A stretch of 64,000 bases of DNA from Staphylococcus saprophyticus subsp. saprophyticus ATCC 15305 = NCTC 7292 (GCF_000010125.1 NC_007350.1:620001-684000); one strand, 5' to 3'. Shown: positions 8,631-18,456, counted from the first letter of the stretch. The notes: generated by a model not told the origin, from the letters alone. Numbers and translations: made by a program.

Positions 8631-8657
8631 ATAGTTAATTTACAGAAAATTAACTAT
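8631..8657. promoter_or_regulatory. phoB: PhoP-box / CodY-box-like region before phoB
   Basis: A near-symmetrical inverted repeat (ATAGTTAAT … ATTAACTAT) carries TTTACA (8639-8644) and TTAACT (8650-8655), spaced 11 bases apart as in PhoP direct repeats. The same stretch reads AATTTACAGAAAATT, one mismatch from the CodY consensus AATTTTCWGAAAATT. Either or both regulators may act here. Confidence 0.5.
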
Positions 8658-8735
8658 ATTAAAATGTTCACTCAAAACTAGTGTTTTAAACTGAATGTGT
8701 AGCACGATAATACATATTAAAGGAGTTATTAATTT

Positions 8736-10169
8736 ATGAAAATCTTCAATAGGTTAGCAACTATTTCTGTAGCAAGTGCAATTGTGGCTGGTACAGCATT
8801 GGGGAGTGCACAACCAACTTATGCATCAGGCGGAGGACAAGATTCAAATCAAAATGATGAAGTTTCATATATGGGAAATACTAAAAATCCTAAAAATGTG
8901 ATTTTCCTTGTGGGCGATGGTATGGGACCTTCATATAACTCTGCATACCGTTATTTTGCAGATAATCCTGAAACAAAAGAAATGGATAAAACAGCATTTG
9001 ATCATTATTTAGCAGGTAACCAACGTACAAATCCAGATGATCCAAAAGAAAATGTAACGGATTCAGCTGCTGGGGCAACTGCTTTTAGTTCTGGTCATAA
9101 AACATATAATGGTGCAATTGGTGTTGATGAAAATAAAAAGGATGTTAAAACTGTTTTAGAACAAGCTAAAGAAAATGGTAAGTCAACTGGACTTGTGTCT
9201 ACTGCTGAACTTACGGATGCTACACCAGCAGCTTATGCGTCACATGTTGATGATCGTGATAAAAAAGATGAAATTGCGCAACAATTTTATAATGATAAAA
9301 TAAATGGCCAACACAAAGTGGACGTGCTACTTGGTGGCGGTGCTGAATATTTCGGAAAAGAGAATGGTAACCTCACAGATAAATTAAAAAAAGATGGTTA
9401 TGATATTGTGAAGAATAAATCGCAAATGCAAAACTCTAATAGCAAGCAAATACTAGGTTTATTTGCAGATAATGATATGCCTTTACAAATTGATGCACCA
9501 AAACAAAATCCAAAACTTGTTGATATGACAGATACTGCTGTTAATAAATTGAAACAAAATGATAAAGGATTCTTCTTAATGGTAGAGGGTGCTTCAATTG
9601 ATAAATCTGGTCATCCTAATGATGTTACTGGCGTAATGTCTGAAATGCAAGGTTTTGAAAAAGCATTTGACTATGCAACACAATACGCTAAAGCAAATCC
9701 AGATACGCTAGTCGTTGCGACTGCTGACCATTCAACAGGTGGGTTATCCATTGCTAAGGGTAAAGACTACGTTTGGAATCCAGATGCGATTCACTCAATG
9801 AAACATTCAGGTTCTTATATGACAAAGCAAATTGCTAGTGGTAAAGACGCTGCGAAAGTCATTAAAGAGGGTTATGGATTTGATGTAAAACAAAGTCAAA
9901 TTGATAAAATTAATGAAGAAGCTAAAAAATTAAAAGATCTTGATGAAGATGACGAAAAATATAAAGATCAATTACAAAAACTACAAGATGCAGTACAAAA
10001 ACCAATTAACGATAAGTCTAATACTGGATGGACAACGTATGGTCATACTGGTGAAGATGTAAATACTTATGCATTTGGTCCAGGTAGTGACCGATTCCAA
10101 GGTAACATTGATAATACAGATAATGCCAAAAACATCTTTGATTTTTTCAAAAATGATCAATCATCTTAA
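8736..10169 (+). CDS. phoB: Alkaline phosphatase, secreted
   Basis: 477-aa phosphomonoesterase that frees phosphate outside the cell. A signal peptide occupies residues 1 to about 31, with likely cleavage after PTYA. The metal-binding VGDGMGPS motif follows near residue 60. The nucleophile serine is in TDSAAGATAF, equivalent to the Ser102 motif of E. coli PhoA. Metal ligands continue in DKSGH and TADHSTGG. Near the C-terminus is the conserved WTTYGHTGEDVNTYAFGP. ATG 8736 follows AAAGGAG. It is monocistronic and probably induced by phosphate limitation through the upstream PhoP-like box. The symbol follows staphylococcal usage. Confidence 0.9.
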   Translation: MKIFNRLATISVASAIVAGTALGSAQPTYASGGGQDSNQNDEVSYMGNTKNPKNVIFLVGDGMGPSYNSAYRYFADNPETKEMDKTAFDHYLAGNQRTNPDDPKENVTDSAAGATAFSSGHKTYNGAIGVDENKKDVKTVLEQAKENGKSTGLVSTAELTDATPAAYASHVDDRDKKDEIAQQFYNDKINGQHKVDVLLGGGAEYFGKENGNLTDKLKKDGYDIVKNKSQMQNSNSKQILGLFADNDMPLQIDAPKQNPKLVDMTDTAVNKLKQNDKGFFLMVEGASIDKSGHPNDVTGVMSEMQGFEKAFDYATQYAKANPDTLVVATADHSTGGLSIAKGKDYVWNPDAIHSMKHSGSYMTKQIASGKDAAKVIKEGYGFDVKQSQIDKINEEAKKLKDLDEDDEKYKDQLQKLQDAVQKPINDKSNTGWTTYGHTGEDVNTYAFGPGSDRFQGNIDNTDNAKNIFDFFKNDQSS

Positions 10170-10197
10170 TTCAATTTCATAACTAAGAAAACAAATA

Positions 10198-10254
10198 AAA
10201 CACTTTCTCTAAGTTCACAATACAATGTGATCATTAGGGAAAGTGTTTTTTTTT
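10198..10254. terminator. Terminator between phoB and murR
   Basis: AAACACTTTC pairs with GAAAGTGTTT, followed by T8. The genes on each side are convergent, so it may serve both. Confidence 0.85.
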
Positions 10255-10265
10255 GTAAAAAGTAA

Positions 10266-11141
10266 TTAGTGTTTAAACCGAATGGTAGATAAATGCTTAC
10301 GATAATTATCTAAAGCCATTTTAGATTGTGTAATTGAATCCAGTGCACTTTGGTAATTTAAGGCAATATAGCGATAATATAAAATATCAACAGTAAACAA
10401 TTGTGCGAATAGAGATGTCGTGGCAGCCATGCGCAATTCATTTTCATCTGTTTGGCCATAAATAATGGTGTAATCTGATATTTTAGCAACTGGATTATCA
10501 TTTGAACTAGAAATTGTAATAATAGGTATCGTATAATCTTTAGCGACTTTTGCCATGGATTGCATTTCGCTATGACTACCTTGATTCGTAACAAAAATAA
10601 TACAGTCACGTTCATCATGGGTAGCTAGCGTCGACATGAATAAATGCGTCTCTTGAAGTAGATGAACATTAAGTCCTATGCGCGATAATTTTTGGAAAAG
10701 GTCAGTCACTATCACGAGAGAGGCACCATAGCCAAATAGAAAGATTGTACGTGCACGCTTCATCGTATCGCATATGTGATCTATCATTTGGTCATCAATA
10801 TGATTAGATACATAATTCATCGTATCAGTGACACGAGATAACATTTTGTTTTTAAGTGTATCTACAGATTCATTATCTACAAGTTCTAGATGATTATTGT
10901 TAATTGCATCATTAGGTAAATAACGAGATATAGCGATTTTAAGCTCTTGAAATCCTTTTCCAGTTATTTTCTTACTAAATCTAACAATGGATGCAGTACT
11001 TGTATCAATTTCATTTGATAAATCTTGGACAGACATATTTATCATTTTATGCGGTGTAATTAGTATGAAGTCAGCGATTTTTTTCTCGCTTTTAGTTAAT
11101 TGATTATAATTGCTATCAATTTTATAAAGTACGTTGGTCAT
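10266..11141 (-). CDS. murR: RpiR-family regulator of MurNAc utilisation
   Basis: 291-aa regulator. The N-terminal helix-turn-helix (about residues 20-65, LTKSEKKIADFI and DTSTASIVRFSKK) is followed by a SIS phosphosugar-binding domain (FLFGYGASL, VTNQGSHSEM). It is the last gene of the MurNAc recycling operon. ATG 11141 is preferred to a GTG at 11150 because AGGTGAT is properly spaced, and the ATG lies one base after the murP stop. By family and context it should sense MurNAc-6-phosphate and control the operon. This role is inferred from the S. aureus/E. coli counterparts. Confidence 0.8.
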   Translation of the reverse strand: MTNVLYKIDSNYNQLTKSEKKIADFILITPHKMINMSVQDLSNEIDTSTASIVRFSKKITGKGFQELKIAISRYLPNDAINNNHLELVDNESVDTLKNKMLSRVTDTMNYVSNHIDDQMIDHICDTMKRARTIFLFGYGASLVIVTDLFQKLSRIGLNVHLLQETHLFMSTLATHDERDCIIFVTNQGSHSEMQSMAKVAKDYTIPIITISSSNDNPVAKISDYTIIYGQTDENELRMAATTSLFAQLFTVDILYYRYIALNYQSALDSITQSKMALDNYRKHLSTIRFKH

Positions 11142-11142
11142 T

Positions 11143-12582
11143 TTAATCACCTAGTGTATCAGATTCTCGCATAGCTTTCGTTGTACCAAAGAAATAGGTG
11201 AATATGAAACCACCTGCATATGCTACGAGTAGTCCTGCAATGTAACCTAAATACATATGATCTGAAATCAAAGGTAATAAAGAAATACCACTTGGTCCAA
11301 TTGCAGTTGCGCCTATGTGACCAATACCACCTATGACTGCACCGCCAATACCGCCACCAATACAAGCAGTAATGAATGGCTTGCCTAGTGGTAATGTCAC
11401 ACCATAAATTAATGGCTCTCCAATGCCTAAAAATCCTACTGGCAAAGCACCTTTCAGTGTGTCTCTTAAGGTTGTATTTTTACGACATCTTACCCAAAGT
11501 GCAAGCGCTGCACCAACTTGTCCAGCACCTGCCATTGCTGCAATAGGAAGTAAATAAGTAGCACCTGTTTGATTAATCATTTCAATGTGAATAGGCGTAA
11601 ACATATGATGTAATCCTAACATAACTAATGGTAGGAAGAATGCACCGATGATAAAGCCGCTAAAGACGCCGCCAATATCGATGATGCCGTTAATCACAGT
11701 AACAAGTCCGTCAGAAACGAACCCAGCTAAAGGCATAAATATAAAGATTGTTAACAAACCAATGATAAATAAAGTGATTGTAGGCGTAACAATAATGTCG
11801 ATTGAATTAGGGACGATTTTATGTAGACGTTTCTCTATAATACTGAGTAACCAAACTGCAAAGATTACGCCAATAATACCACCTTGGCCAGGTTGAAGGG
11901 GTTCACCAGTAAAAATATTAGTAATCATATTTTTGTCTGTTAATCCCGTCAATAATGTTGTACCACCGATGACGCCACCTAAACCAGGTGTAGCACCAAA
12001 TTCTTTTGCAGCATTGATGCCAGTGAAGATAGCGAGGTAGGCTAACATACCATCTTTGATAACGTTAAATACCGTAACAAGTTGAGTTACCCACTCGCCA
12101 GAAATTTGTCCTGCTGCTAATAAGTTACTTAATACAGCGGCGATACCGCCAATTAAACCCGCACCAATAAATGCAGGAATTAAAGGTATGAAAATATTAG
12201 CTATGGTCTTTAATAATTTATTGAATTTACCACGTTTTTGTTTACTTTGGAATTCAGATTTATTTGCTTGGGCTTGTGCTTCGGCATTTGCACGGTAGTC
12301 TTTCGATTTATGTTTGATTGTTTCTCCTAAAGGGGCACCGCTTAATTCGGACATGTGAGATGCCACTTTATTAACCGTTCCTGGCCCTACAACGACTTGT
12401 ACACGGTCATCTTTAACTACGCCCATAACACCTTTAATTGATTTTAGTTGTTCGTAATCAATTTTATCTTCATCGAGTACTTTAATTCTAACGCGAGTCA
12501 TACAATTAATGATATTATCCATATTATCGATGCCACCAACCGCGTCAATGATATGTTCTGCTAATATTTGCTCTTTTGTCAT
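11143..12582 (-). CDS. murP: PTS EIIBC for N-acetylmuramic acid-type sugar
   Basis: 479-aa membrane permease. The EIIB domain comes first, with phosphorylated Cys27 in [10 protein letters not shown]. An Ala/Gln-rich linker is followed by the EIIC domain with about ten spans ([16 protein letters not shown] and [18 protein letters not shown] are signatures of the sucrose/MurNAc PTS class). No EIIA domain is present. Neighbours MurQ, MupG and an RpiR regulator point to MurNAc or the MurNAc-GlcNAc disaccharide as substrate, giving the 6-phosphate inside. AGAGGAGG precedes the ATG. It sits 72 bases after murQ and one base before murR. Confidence 0.88.
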   Translation of the reverse strand: MTKEQILAEHIIDAVGGIDNMDNIINCMTRVRIKVLDEDKIDYEQLKSIKGVMGVVKDDRVQVVVGPGTVNKVASHMSELSGAPLGETIKHKSKDYRANAEAQAQANKSEFQSKQKRGKFNKLLKTIANIFIPLIPAFIGAGLIGGIAAVLSNLLAAGQISGEWVTQLVTVFNVIKDGMLAYLAIFTGINAAKEFGATPGLGGVIGGTTLLTGLTDKNMITNIFTGEPLQPGQGGIIGVIFAVWLLSIIEKRLHKIVPNSIDIIVTPTITLFIIGLLTIFIFMPLAGFVSDGLVTVINGIIDIGGVFSGFIIGAFFLPLVMLGLHHMFTPIHIEMINQTGATYLLPIAAMAGAGQVGAALALWVRCRKNTTLRDTLKGALPVGFLGIGEPLIYGVTLPLGKPFITACIGGGIGGAVIGGIGHIGATAIGPSGISLLPLISDHMYLGYIAGLLVAYAGGFIFTYFFGTTKAMRESDTLGD

Positions 12583-12654
12583 AATATAACCTCCTCTTAT
12601 ATTGAATACAGGTAATCATTCTTGAATAAATTTGCTTAGTGATATCGTGGTGAA

Positions 12655-13542
12655 TTAATTCTGTATTGCTTTTTTAATGATATGATTATTATCGTTAAGT
12701 CGAGTAACGGCTTCAGATTTATTAATATCGCAGAGATGCATGACGACGGCTACTTTTAAGTTTTGATCAGCGGATTCATAAAGTGATTGCGCTTGATTAT
12801 ATGAAATGTCACATATGTCTTGAATAATCCGTATGGAACGATCTATTAACTTTTGGTTTGTTGCTTTTACATCTACCATGAGGTTATCGTAAACTTTACC
12901 AACACCTACCATTGTAATTGTGGAAATCATATTCAATATTAACTTTTGCGCTGTTCCAGATTTCAATCTTGTTGAGCCAGTTAATACTTCTGGTCCTACA
13001 TTCACTTCGATTGGATATTGTGCTAGGTCACTTATTTTGGTGTTTGTGTTACAAGATATAGCGACTGTGTGTGCTCCAATCTCTGTAGCACATTTGAGTC
13101 CGCCCATAACATAGGGCGTGCTGCCGCTAGCTGCAATACCAATAACAACATCTTTTTCATTTAGATGTATATGTTTTAAGTCTTCACGCGCAAGCGACTC
13201 ACTATCTTCTGCACCTTCAACTGCTACTGTCATTGCACGTTGTCCACCAGCTATGAGTCCAATAACTTCATTAGTTGAAGTATTAAAAGTCGGTACACAT
13301 TCTGCTGCATCGAGGACACCTAAACGACCACTGGTTCCAGCCCCGATATAAATGATGCGACCACCTTGTTTAAATTGTTCCGTTGTAACTTTAATTACTT
13401 CTGCTAATTTTGGTAATATATCATGAATTTGTTGGGGTACTTTTTGATCTTCAGCATTCATAGTTTCTAAGGCTTGTATAATGGACATTTCATCTAAATG
13501 CATGGTTGCTTCATTTCTTGCTTCAGTCATAGAATTATTCAT
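12655..13542 (-). CDS. murQ: N-acetylmuramic acid 6-phosphate etherase
   Basis: 295-aa cytosolic enzyme that cleaves the lactyl ether of MurNAc-6-P to give GlcNAc-6-P and D-lactate. It has a SIS fold with the signature [23 protein letters not shown] (catalytic Glu in the AAEC stretch) and the second motif [15 protein letters not shown]. Length is standard. AAGGAGC lies upstream of ATG 13542. It begins 5 bases after the mupG stop, so the two are translated from one message. The GlcNAc-6-P produced would feed into NagA elsewhere. Confidence 0.93.
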   Translation of the reverse strand: MNNSMTEARNEATMHLDEMSIIQALETMNAEDQKVPQQIHDILPKLAEVIKVTTEQFKQGGRIIYIGAGTSGRLGVLDAAECVPTFNTSTNEVIGLIAGGQRAMTVAVEGAEDSESLAREDLKHIHLNEKDVVIGIAASGSTPYVMGGLKCATEIGAHTVAISCNTNTKISDLAQYPIEVNVGPEVLTGSTRLKSGTAQKLILNMISTITMVGVGKVYDNLMVDVKATNQKLIDRSIRIIQDICDISYNQAQSLYESADQNLKVAVVMHLCDINKSEAVTRLNDNNHIIKKAIQN

Positions 13543-13547
13543 AAATT

Positions 13548-14597
13548 TCAGCTCCTTGTTTGTATAATAAATTCAAAGGTATCATTAGGACGTAAGCAAT
13601 CAATGAGCGGTATATCATCGTCAATAATTTGACCAACAACATTTATATGTTCGTGAGGGTGTAAATCTGTCTTGATAATTTGCAGTTCTCCTTGATAGCG
13701 ACCATTGAGTTGGTTGTCTACGGTAATAGCGCCTGTTTTTCGGATATGATTAAATTGAGGTTTTATATCTGATTGACAATAATGACGTGCTTCTTGTGAG
13801 CGCAGTACATTTGCTGGGTTATCGATACGGACGCTATGTCGTTTTGATAATATGGATTTAACTTGTAAGTCTTTTAATGTGATAGATAAAGTGAAATGTC
13901 TTTGTGTTAAAAGTGATATGAGTTTATGAGCGTATCGTTGTGTTATTTGTGTATCGCCAACCATGATATGGTTTACTGATTGATCTAGTAATAGTTGAGC
14001 ACTTTTAAGGGGGTGCATATATCTCGAGCATTCGAGTGTTGGTAATCCTCTATAAAGTGGGCCACGTTTTGTAGTTCCAACTATAAAGCCATAGATATTG
14101 GCATTAGGATTAAATTTCAAAATTAATTTATTTTGAGCGTTAACAAAATCTGTCGTTAATCCAGTATCTGGACGAGGATAATAGTTATGACAATAGCATA
14201 TATAACTAAAATCATTTAACTGAGTATATAACTGTTGCAACAATTGTTCGGATACAATACTGGCATTGAGACAACATTGGAATCCATTTTCAATAATTTC
14301 ATTGACAATATCAATAGAAGTACTATGATCTACGCGAATAATAAAATGCGCCTGCTGATATTGCTTCAAGAATTGATAGAAAGATTGATTCAGCAATGAA
14401 GGATTGATATCAATCATATAAGTCAGCTGATCGTTTGATAGATAGTCTAAAAGTTCTCCCAAATAGCGATATTTAGTATTCTCATTGTCTTCAGGAATTT
14501 GAACTGAAGTGAAAATAGTCGTGTATCCTAAATCAACCATGCGTCTTATATATGATTTATCGATGGATTGACCAAGATAAATAGAAAAACCATGCAT
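13548..14597 (-). CDS. mupG: 6-phospho-N-acetylmuramidase (DUF871 family)
   Basis: 349-aa cytosolic protein. The start [10 protein letters not shown], the Asp-rich MIDINPSLL strand and the [10 protein letters not shown] motif are those of the DUF871/outer-surface-protein family. The C-terminal domain has a cyclophilin-like fold. In S. aureus MupG hydrolyses MurNAc-6P-GlcNAc imported by MurP. The AAGGAGTGG site supports ATG 14597; an upstream in-frame start at 14642 has none. It is the first gene of mupG-murQ-murP-murR and has a clear promoter in front. Identification rests on motifs plus operon. Confidence 0.88.
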   Translation of the reverse strand: MHGFSIYLGQSIDKSYIRRMVDLGYTTIFTSVQIPEDNENTKYRYLGELLDYLSNDQLTYMIDINPSLLNQSFYQFLKQYQQAHFIIRVDHSTSIDIVNEIIENGFQCCLNASIVSEQLLQQLYTQLNDFSYICYCHNYYPRPDTGLTTDFVNAQNKLILKFNPNANIYGFIVGTTKRGPLYRGLPTLECSRYMHPLKSAQLLLDQSVNHIMVGDTQITQRYAHKLISLLTQRHFTLSITLKDLQVKSILSKRHSVRIDNPANVLRSQEARHYCQSDIKPQFNHIRKTGAITVDNQLNGRYQGELQIIKTDLHPHEHINVVGQIIDDDIPLIDCLRPNDTFEFIIQTRS

Positions 14598-14630
14598 TTT
14601 TACCACTCCTTTAATGCTGTAATCGGTTTC

Positions 14631-14659
14631 ATTGTACAACATATGAAAAAGTATTACAA
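14631..14659 (-). promoter_or_regulatory. Sigma-A promoter of the mupG operon
   Basis: Read on the minus strand: TTGTAA, a spacer of exactly 17 bases, then TACAAT. It lies 35-60 bases before the mupG start. Confidence 0.7.
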
Positions 14660-14694
14660 TTTGAATTTCTATTTTTATTTAAAATGAAATTTTA

Positions 14695-15024
14695 TTACAA
14701 ATAATAGGAAAGTACTTGATGGATATGCATTAAACGTTGTTGGATAAGTTCGATATGTTTCGTGGTATTGCCGATCGTTAATTCGTCGAGCGGTTGTTCC
14801 ATTTGATTGCTTAAAAAAGTAAAGTAATTATAATGAAAAAGGGATAATTGATACAAAGCATCTTGTTTAAATTCAGTATATTCTTGCTCTATAAAATCAT
14901 GAACATCCTGTTTATATTGAAGTTTCTTTTTATGATTGGTAACATAAGCAAATTTATATATCTCGATTAAATTGAGTAACTTGGTTATACGTTTTTCTAA
15001 GTTGTGAAATTCTAGGTGATACAT
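14695..15024 (-). CDS. Hypothetical protein, 109 aa
   Basis: Start at ATG 15024 follows AAAGGATG. The protein is polar and predicted largely helical, with many Gln, His, Tyr and Lys (KKKLQYKQDVHDFIEQEYTEF). No signal peptide or membrane span. No family recognised. It lies 35 bases upstream of the mupG -35 element, so it is a separate unit or reads through into the mup operon. Confidence 0.55.
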   Translation of the reverse strand: MYHLEFHNLEKRITKLLNLIEIYKFAYVTNHKKKLQYKQDVHDFIEQEYTEFKQDALYQLSLFHYNYFTFLSNQMEQPLDELTIGNTTKHIELIQQRLMHIHQVLSYYL

Positions 15025-15227
15025 AGAATCATCCTTTCGTTAAATTGTGGCATAATAAACAATAAATAAGCGAAGGGTTTTTAAAATTTTACAATGCAAT
15101 GGCAGAATTATAGATGAAGTTTTTAGTAGTGTCTAAAAGTAGGTTAATTAGAAGAAGTAGAGTACAGAATTAACTGAGTAGTGGAGGTATAGATAATTAT
15201 ATTTTATTAAATATATGGATAAAGAAC

Positions 15228-15257
15228 ATCCAACTGAACATTAGGACTCAGTTGGAT
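15228..15257 (-). terminator. Hairpin overlapping the end of the WYL regulator gene
   Basis: ATCCAACTGA and TCAGTTGGAT form a 10-base perfect stem that includes the stop codon of the WYL gene. The T-tract is short, so termination efficiency is uncertain. Confidence 0.55.
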
Positions 15258-15933
15258 TTAAAAATTGTTGATAATTATTGACGGTAATATCTTGTGTTTT
15301 GATTGTTTTGCCAAAAGAATACGAAATATCATGAATATCAACAATGGGGATTTCATTTGTTTTACCAAGTCCAATTTCAAAAATGACAGCCTTCCAAAGT
15401 CCTTCATCACAAAGTAATCCAATGAAAATAACATTTTCAGTTACAATATCAGTACGATTATTATATTCCACGGCCATCACATTTCTTTCTGTACAGTAGA
15501 TGAGTACCTCTGAGAATATAGGGGGTAAATTGAGATGTTCACTATGATCAAATTTAATATAACGATCTAATTTTTTTAAATAACGTCTCATTTTTGTATA
15601 AGGTAAATTTAAGCATTTTTTAATAATTGCATTTATTTCTTCTTTATAAGGCAGTGTTGAATAAGATTGACTTTCATTCAAAACTAGGAATAAAGCAGAT
15701 AATTGGTTTTCAGTTAGCTCAATTTCATAACTATTTGGTGTTTCTTGCAATTGGTAACCACCCAACTTACCATGTTTTGCCAAAATCTTAACACCTTGAT
15801 CTTCTAAATCTTGAATGTCTCTTAAAATCGTCCTTTTGGATACATTTAAATCCGTCGCTAATTCTGAAGCAGTAATCTGTCTATTCTCTTGAATAGCTAG
15901 AACAAGTTTATTTTGTCTTTCGCGTTTATTCAT
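15241..15933 (-). CDS. HTH/WYL-domain transcriptional regulator
   Basis: 230-aa regulator. Residues 1-60 form a winged helix-turn-helix of the DeoR/HTH_11 type (ITASELATDLNVSKRTILRDIQDLEDQG and the wing KLGGYQL). The remainder resembles the ligand-sensing WYL region. ATG 15933 follows GGGAGGTAAC; an earlier in-frame start at 15951 lies upstream of that site. The target is unknown. It is divergent from the RsaI-like sRNA. Confidence 0.75.
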   Translation of the reverse strand: MNKRERQNKLVLAIQENRQITASELATDLNVSKRTILRDIQDLEDQGVKILAKHGKLGGYQLQETPNSYEIELTENQLSALFLVLNESQSYSTLPYKEEINAIIKKCLNLPYTKMRRYLKKLDRYIKFDHSEHLNLPPIFSEVLIYCTERNVMAVEYNNRTDIVTENVIFIGLLCDEGLWKAVIFEIGLGKTNEIPIVDIHDISYSFGKTIKTQDITVNNYQQFLNPTES

Positions 15934-16027
15934 TAGAAAGTTACCTCCCAAATGATTACATATTACATTTATTATATCACAAAAGTGACAATGATGACAT
16001 TTAGAAAAATTTTTTCGAGAAATTTAA

Positions 16028-16042
16028 AGAAAACGCTTACAT
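16028..16042 (-). promoter_or_regulatory. cre site upstream of the RsaI-like sRNA
   Basis: On the minus strand the site reads ATGTAAGCGTTTTCT, a match to WTGNAANCGNWNNCW at all defined positions. It lies about 30-45 bases before the likely sRNA start, overlapping the -35 region. This agrees with CcpA repression of RsaI reported for S. aureus. Confidence 0.75.
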
Positions 16043-16071
16043 TTATGAGGAGGTTATGTTAGTATATAACT

Positions 16072-16228
16072 AGTAACAAAGGGGTAGCGAATAGATGGCA
16101 AAGGGGTAGGCTATTACATATAGTTTTGTTAACATCTATTTGTTCGAGTTACTAATCAAACATCTTCAATATTTATTACTTACTTTCCTTTCTATTTAAC
16201 CGGCTAGCGACGCTAGTCGGTTTTATTT
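16072..16228 (+). ncRNA. rsaI: RsaI (RsaOG)-like small regulatory RNA
   Basis: About 155 nt with no open frame. It has two G-rich AAAGGGGTAG motifs near the 5' end, a pyrimidine-rich single-stranded stretch TTACTTACTTTCCTTTCT (about 16176-16194), and a strong 3' terminator. This layout, the upstream cre site and the gene neighbourhood match my memory of RsaI/RsaOG. In S. aureus it is released when glucose runs out and pairs through its CU-rich region with mRNAs for sugar uptake and biofilm regulation. The 5' end is estimated from the likely -10 region, not determined. Confidence 0.7.
16198..16228 (+). terminator. Terminator of the RsaI-like sRNA
   Basis: AACCGGCTAGC pairs with GCTAGTCGGTT across a 3-base loop, followed by TTTTATTTT. 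Confidence 0.88.
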
Positions 16229-16384
16229 TGTAATTATTGAGTATATAAATGGTATTTTGATTAACTGTATTTTAATCGTAGCCAAATAACATGTATTTCA
16301 ATGCGGATTCTGTGATAAAATAAAACAATTATATAGCGTATATAGGTTCGGTTTATATTATTTAAATGAAGAGGTGTATCTCAT

Positions 16385-17176
16385 ATGGAAAAAGAACAAC
16401 TTATTAAAATAGATGATTCAATTCATGCTTGGTTTAATACGTTAGATGACATTATTCCAAAGTTAATCAATGATATGGTTACAAGTACTAAAAAAAACAG
16501 GTTTGATTTAGTGACCAATGTAGATAAATCCATTCAACAAAAGTTCGAGTCATTTTTAAAAGAACATTATCCTAGTCATCAGTTATTTGCAGAAGAGAAG
16601 TCTAATAGTGAAATCAATGCTAAAGAAGGTCATGTTTGGATTATGGATCCAATCGATGGTACAACCAACTTAGTTAAGCAACAAGAAGATTATTGTATTA
16701 TCTTAGGGTATTTTGTAGAAGGTGAGCCTATGCTGTCATATATTTATGATTATCCACATGGCAAACTTTATAAAGCAGTCAGAGGATTCGGAGCTTATGT
16801 AAATGGCGAGCCATTATCATCGCCAGAAGATATCGAGTTAAAAGATGCGATTATTTCTTATAATCCATTAGTAATTAATGATGAAACGATTCAAGATTTG
16901 AACGAGGCATCATTTGGATACCGTTGTATTGGCTCATGTGGACTAGATTCAATACGTGTAATTAAAGGTCAGTTTGGTGCACATGTCAACACGAATCCGA
17001 AGCCATGGGACATAGCAGCACAATTTTTATTTGCAAGTGAACTTGGCTTGAAAATGACCACATTGGATAATACAAAGTTAGATTTTTCAACAGCAGGTCC
17101 GTTTATTATTAGTAATAAAGCTTGTCATACACATATGTTAGATGTACTTAATTCAGGTAATGGATATAAAAATTAG
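16385..17176 (+). CDS. Inositol monophosphatase-family protein
   Basis: 263-aa cytosolic, Mg-dependent sugar/inositol phosphatase fold. The metal-binding motif WIMDPIDGTTN sits near residues 84-94, an upstream Glu is in LFAEEKS, and the C-terminal PWDIAAQFL motif completes the active site. Substrate unknown; the family includes inositol-1-phosphatase, fructose-1,6-bisphosphatase and CysQ-type enzymes. GAAGAGGTGT precedes the ATG. It follows the sRNA but has its own upstream region. A perfect AT-only hairpin follows at 17202-17224. Confidence 0.85.
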   Translation: MEKEQLIKIDDSIHAWFNTLDDIIPKLINDMVTSTKKNRFDLVTNVDKSIQQKFESFLKEHYPSHQLFAEEKSNSEINAKEGHVWIMDPIDGTTNLVKQQEDYCIILGYFVEGEPMLSYIYDYPHGKLYKAVRGFGAYVNGEPLSSPEDIELKDAIISYNPLVINDETIQDLNEASFGYRCIGSCGLDSIRVIKGQFGAHVNTNPKPWDIAAQFLFASELGLKMTTLDNTKLDFSTAGPFIISNKACHTHMLDVLNSGNGYKN

Positions 17177-17307
17177 GAAATCACAAAAAATGTTTTAGTT
17201 TTATTATTTATTAAATAAATAATAGGTCTAAAGAACTATGTCTTATTTATTATATTACTATATAATGTATTATTAAATAGAGTAGAAAATTGACATAGAA
17301 ATGGAGA

Positions 17308-18270
17308 ATGATAAGAGTGAATCGTTCTGAAAAAAATAAAAAAATGGGCTTACCGACAAAAGTTTTCTTGTGGTTTATAGGCATATTAGTGCTGCTAGCA
17401 TTAATTGCAGTCATATATCTTGGCTATAAAATATTTTCTGTTGGAGGATCTATCCATAACCCTCTTGATAGAGATAAATCATCATTAAGAGATAAAAGTG
17501 TGAATTTGGATGATGGAGATCCATTTACTATTGCATTATTTGGCGTAGATTCTAATGCAGAAAGAAATGCTAACGGCGGTGGACAACGTAGTGACACGAT
17601 TATGGTACTATCCGTTAATCCAGAAAAGAAAACAACTGAAATCGTTAGTATACCTAGAGATACACAAGCAGATATTGTTGGTAAAGGGACAACTGAAAAA
17701 ATTAACCACGCATATGCATATGGTGGGCCTGACATGGCAGTGAAGTCTCTAGAAAAATTATTAAATGTACCGATTGACCATTACGCAACAATTGATATGG
17801 ATGGTATGCAAGATATGATTGACACTGTTGGTGGTATTACAGTAACAAGTAACGCAACTTTCTCTTATGACGGTTATCAATTTACTGAAGGTGAACGGTC
17901 TAAAATGGATGGTAAAGAAGCCATGGCGTTTATCAGAAGTCGTAAAGAAGATGGAGCTGGTGGCGATTTTGGACGTCAAGAACGTCAACAACTTGTTATT
18001 CAAGGCCTTGCCAATAAACTTACAAGTGTGAGTTCTATTACGCATTTTAATTCTTTAATGAATCATGTTGAAGATAATGTGAAGACAGATTTATCAGTCG
18101 GTGAATTAAATAAAGTAAGAAGTAATTATAAAGATGCAAATGACAATGTAAATAGACATCAATTAGAAGGCCAAGGTGGCATTCAAGATGACGGACTATA
18201 TTACTTTGTACCTAGTGAAAATTCATTAAATGAAATTGAGACAAACGTAAAAGATAATTTAGGTATTTAA
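17308..18270 (+). CDS. lcpC: LytR-CpsA-Psr (LCP) ligase
   Basis: 320-aa membrane-anchored enzyme. A short basic cytosolic start precedes one membrane helix (about residues 16-40), followed by the extracellular LCP domain. Conserved residues are seen in FGVDSN, RSDTIMVLSVNP, VSIPRDTQ, and the arginine pair in FIRSRKED … FGRQERQQ. LCP proteins attach teichoic acid or capsule polymers to peptidoglycan. Gene order matches the third S. aureus LCP gene (LcpC), hence the symbol. ATG 17308 lies almost on top of GGAG, so GTG 17317 is a plausible true start. Confidence 0.85.
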   Translation: MIRVNRSEKNKKMGLPTKVFLWFIGILVLLALIAVIYLGYKIFSVGGSIHNPLDRDKSSLRDKSVNLDDGDPFTIALFGVDSNAERNANGGGQRSDTIMVLSVNPEKKTTEIVSIPRDTQADIVGKGTTEKINHAYAYGGPDMAVKSLEKLLNVPIDHYATIDMDGMQDMIDTVGGITVTSNATFSYDGYQFTEGERSKMDGKEAMAFIRSRKEDGAGGDFGRQERQQLVIQGLANKLTSVSSITHFNSLMNHVEDNVKTDLSVGELNKVRSNYKDANDNVNRHQLEGQGGIQDDGLYYFVPSENSLNEIETNVKDNLGI

Positions 18271-18280
18271 TATAAGAATA

Positions 18281-18335
18281 GCGCGTGAGAAATCAAATCT
18301 GATTTAAAAATTAGATTGGTTTTTCACGCGTTTTT
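18281..18335 (+). terminator. Terminator of lcpC
   Basis: CGCGTGAGAAA pairs with TTTTTCACGCG, with an inner AATCT/AGATT stem and a T5 tail. Confidence 0.8.
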
Positions 18336-18456
18336 AATTGAGTACAAAAAAGCTATTTTAATAATCAATGAGATTGTAGATTGAATAGAATCTGATGCAT
18401 AGCGCTGTTAAACATTGTGCTATTTAATAAAAAAATAAAGAATATAATGAAATACC

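Noticed and set aside
17202..17224. Perfect AT-only hairpin after the inositol monophosphatase gene as a terminator
   Set aside because: The stem has no GC pair and no proper T-tract, so it is too weak to call with confidence.
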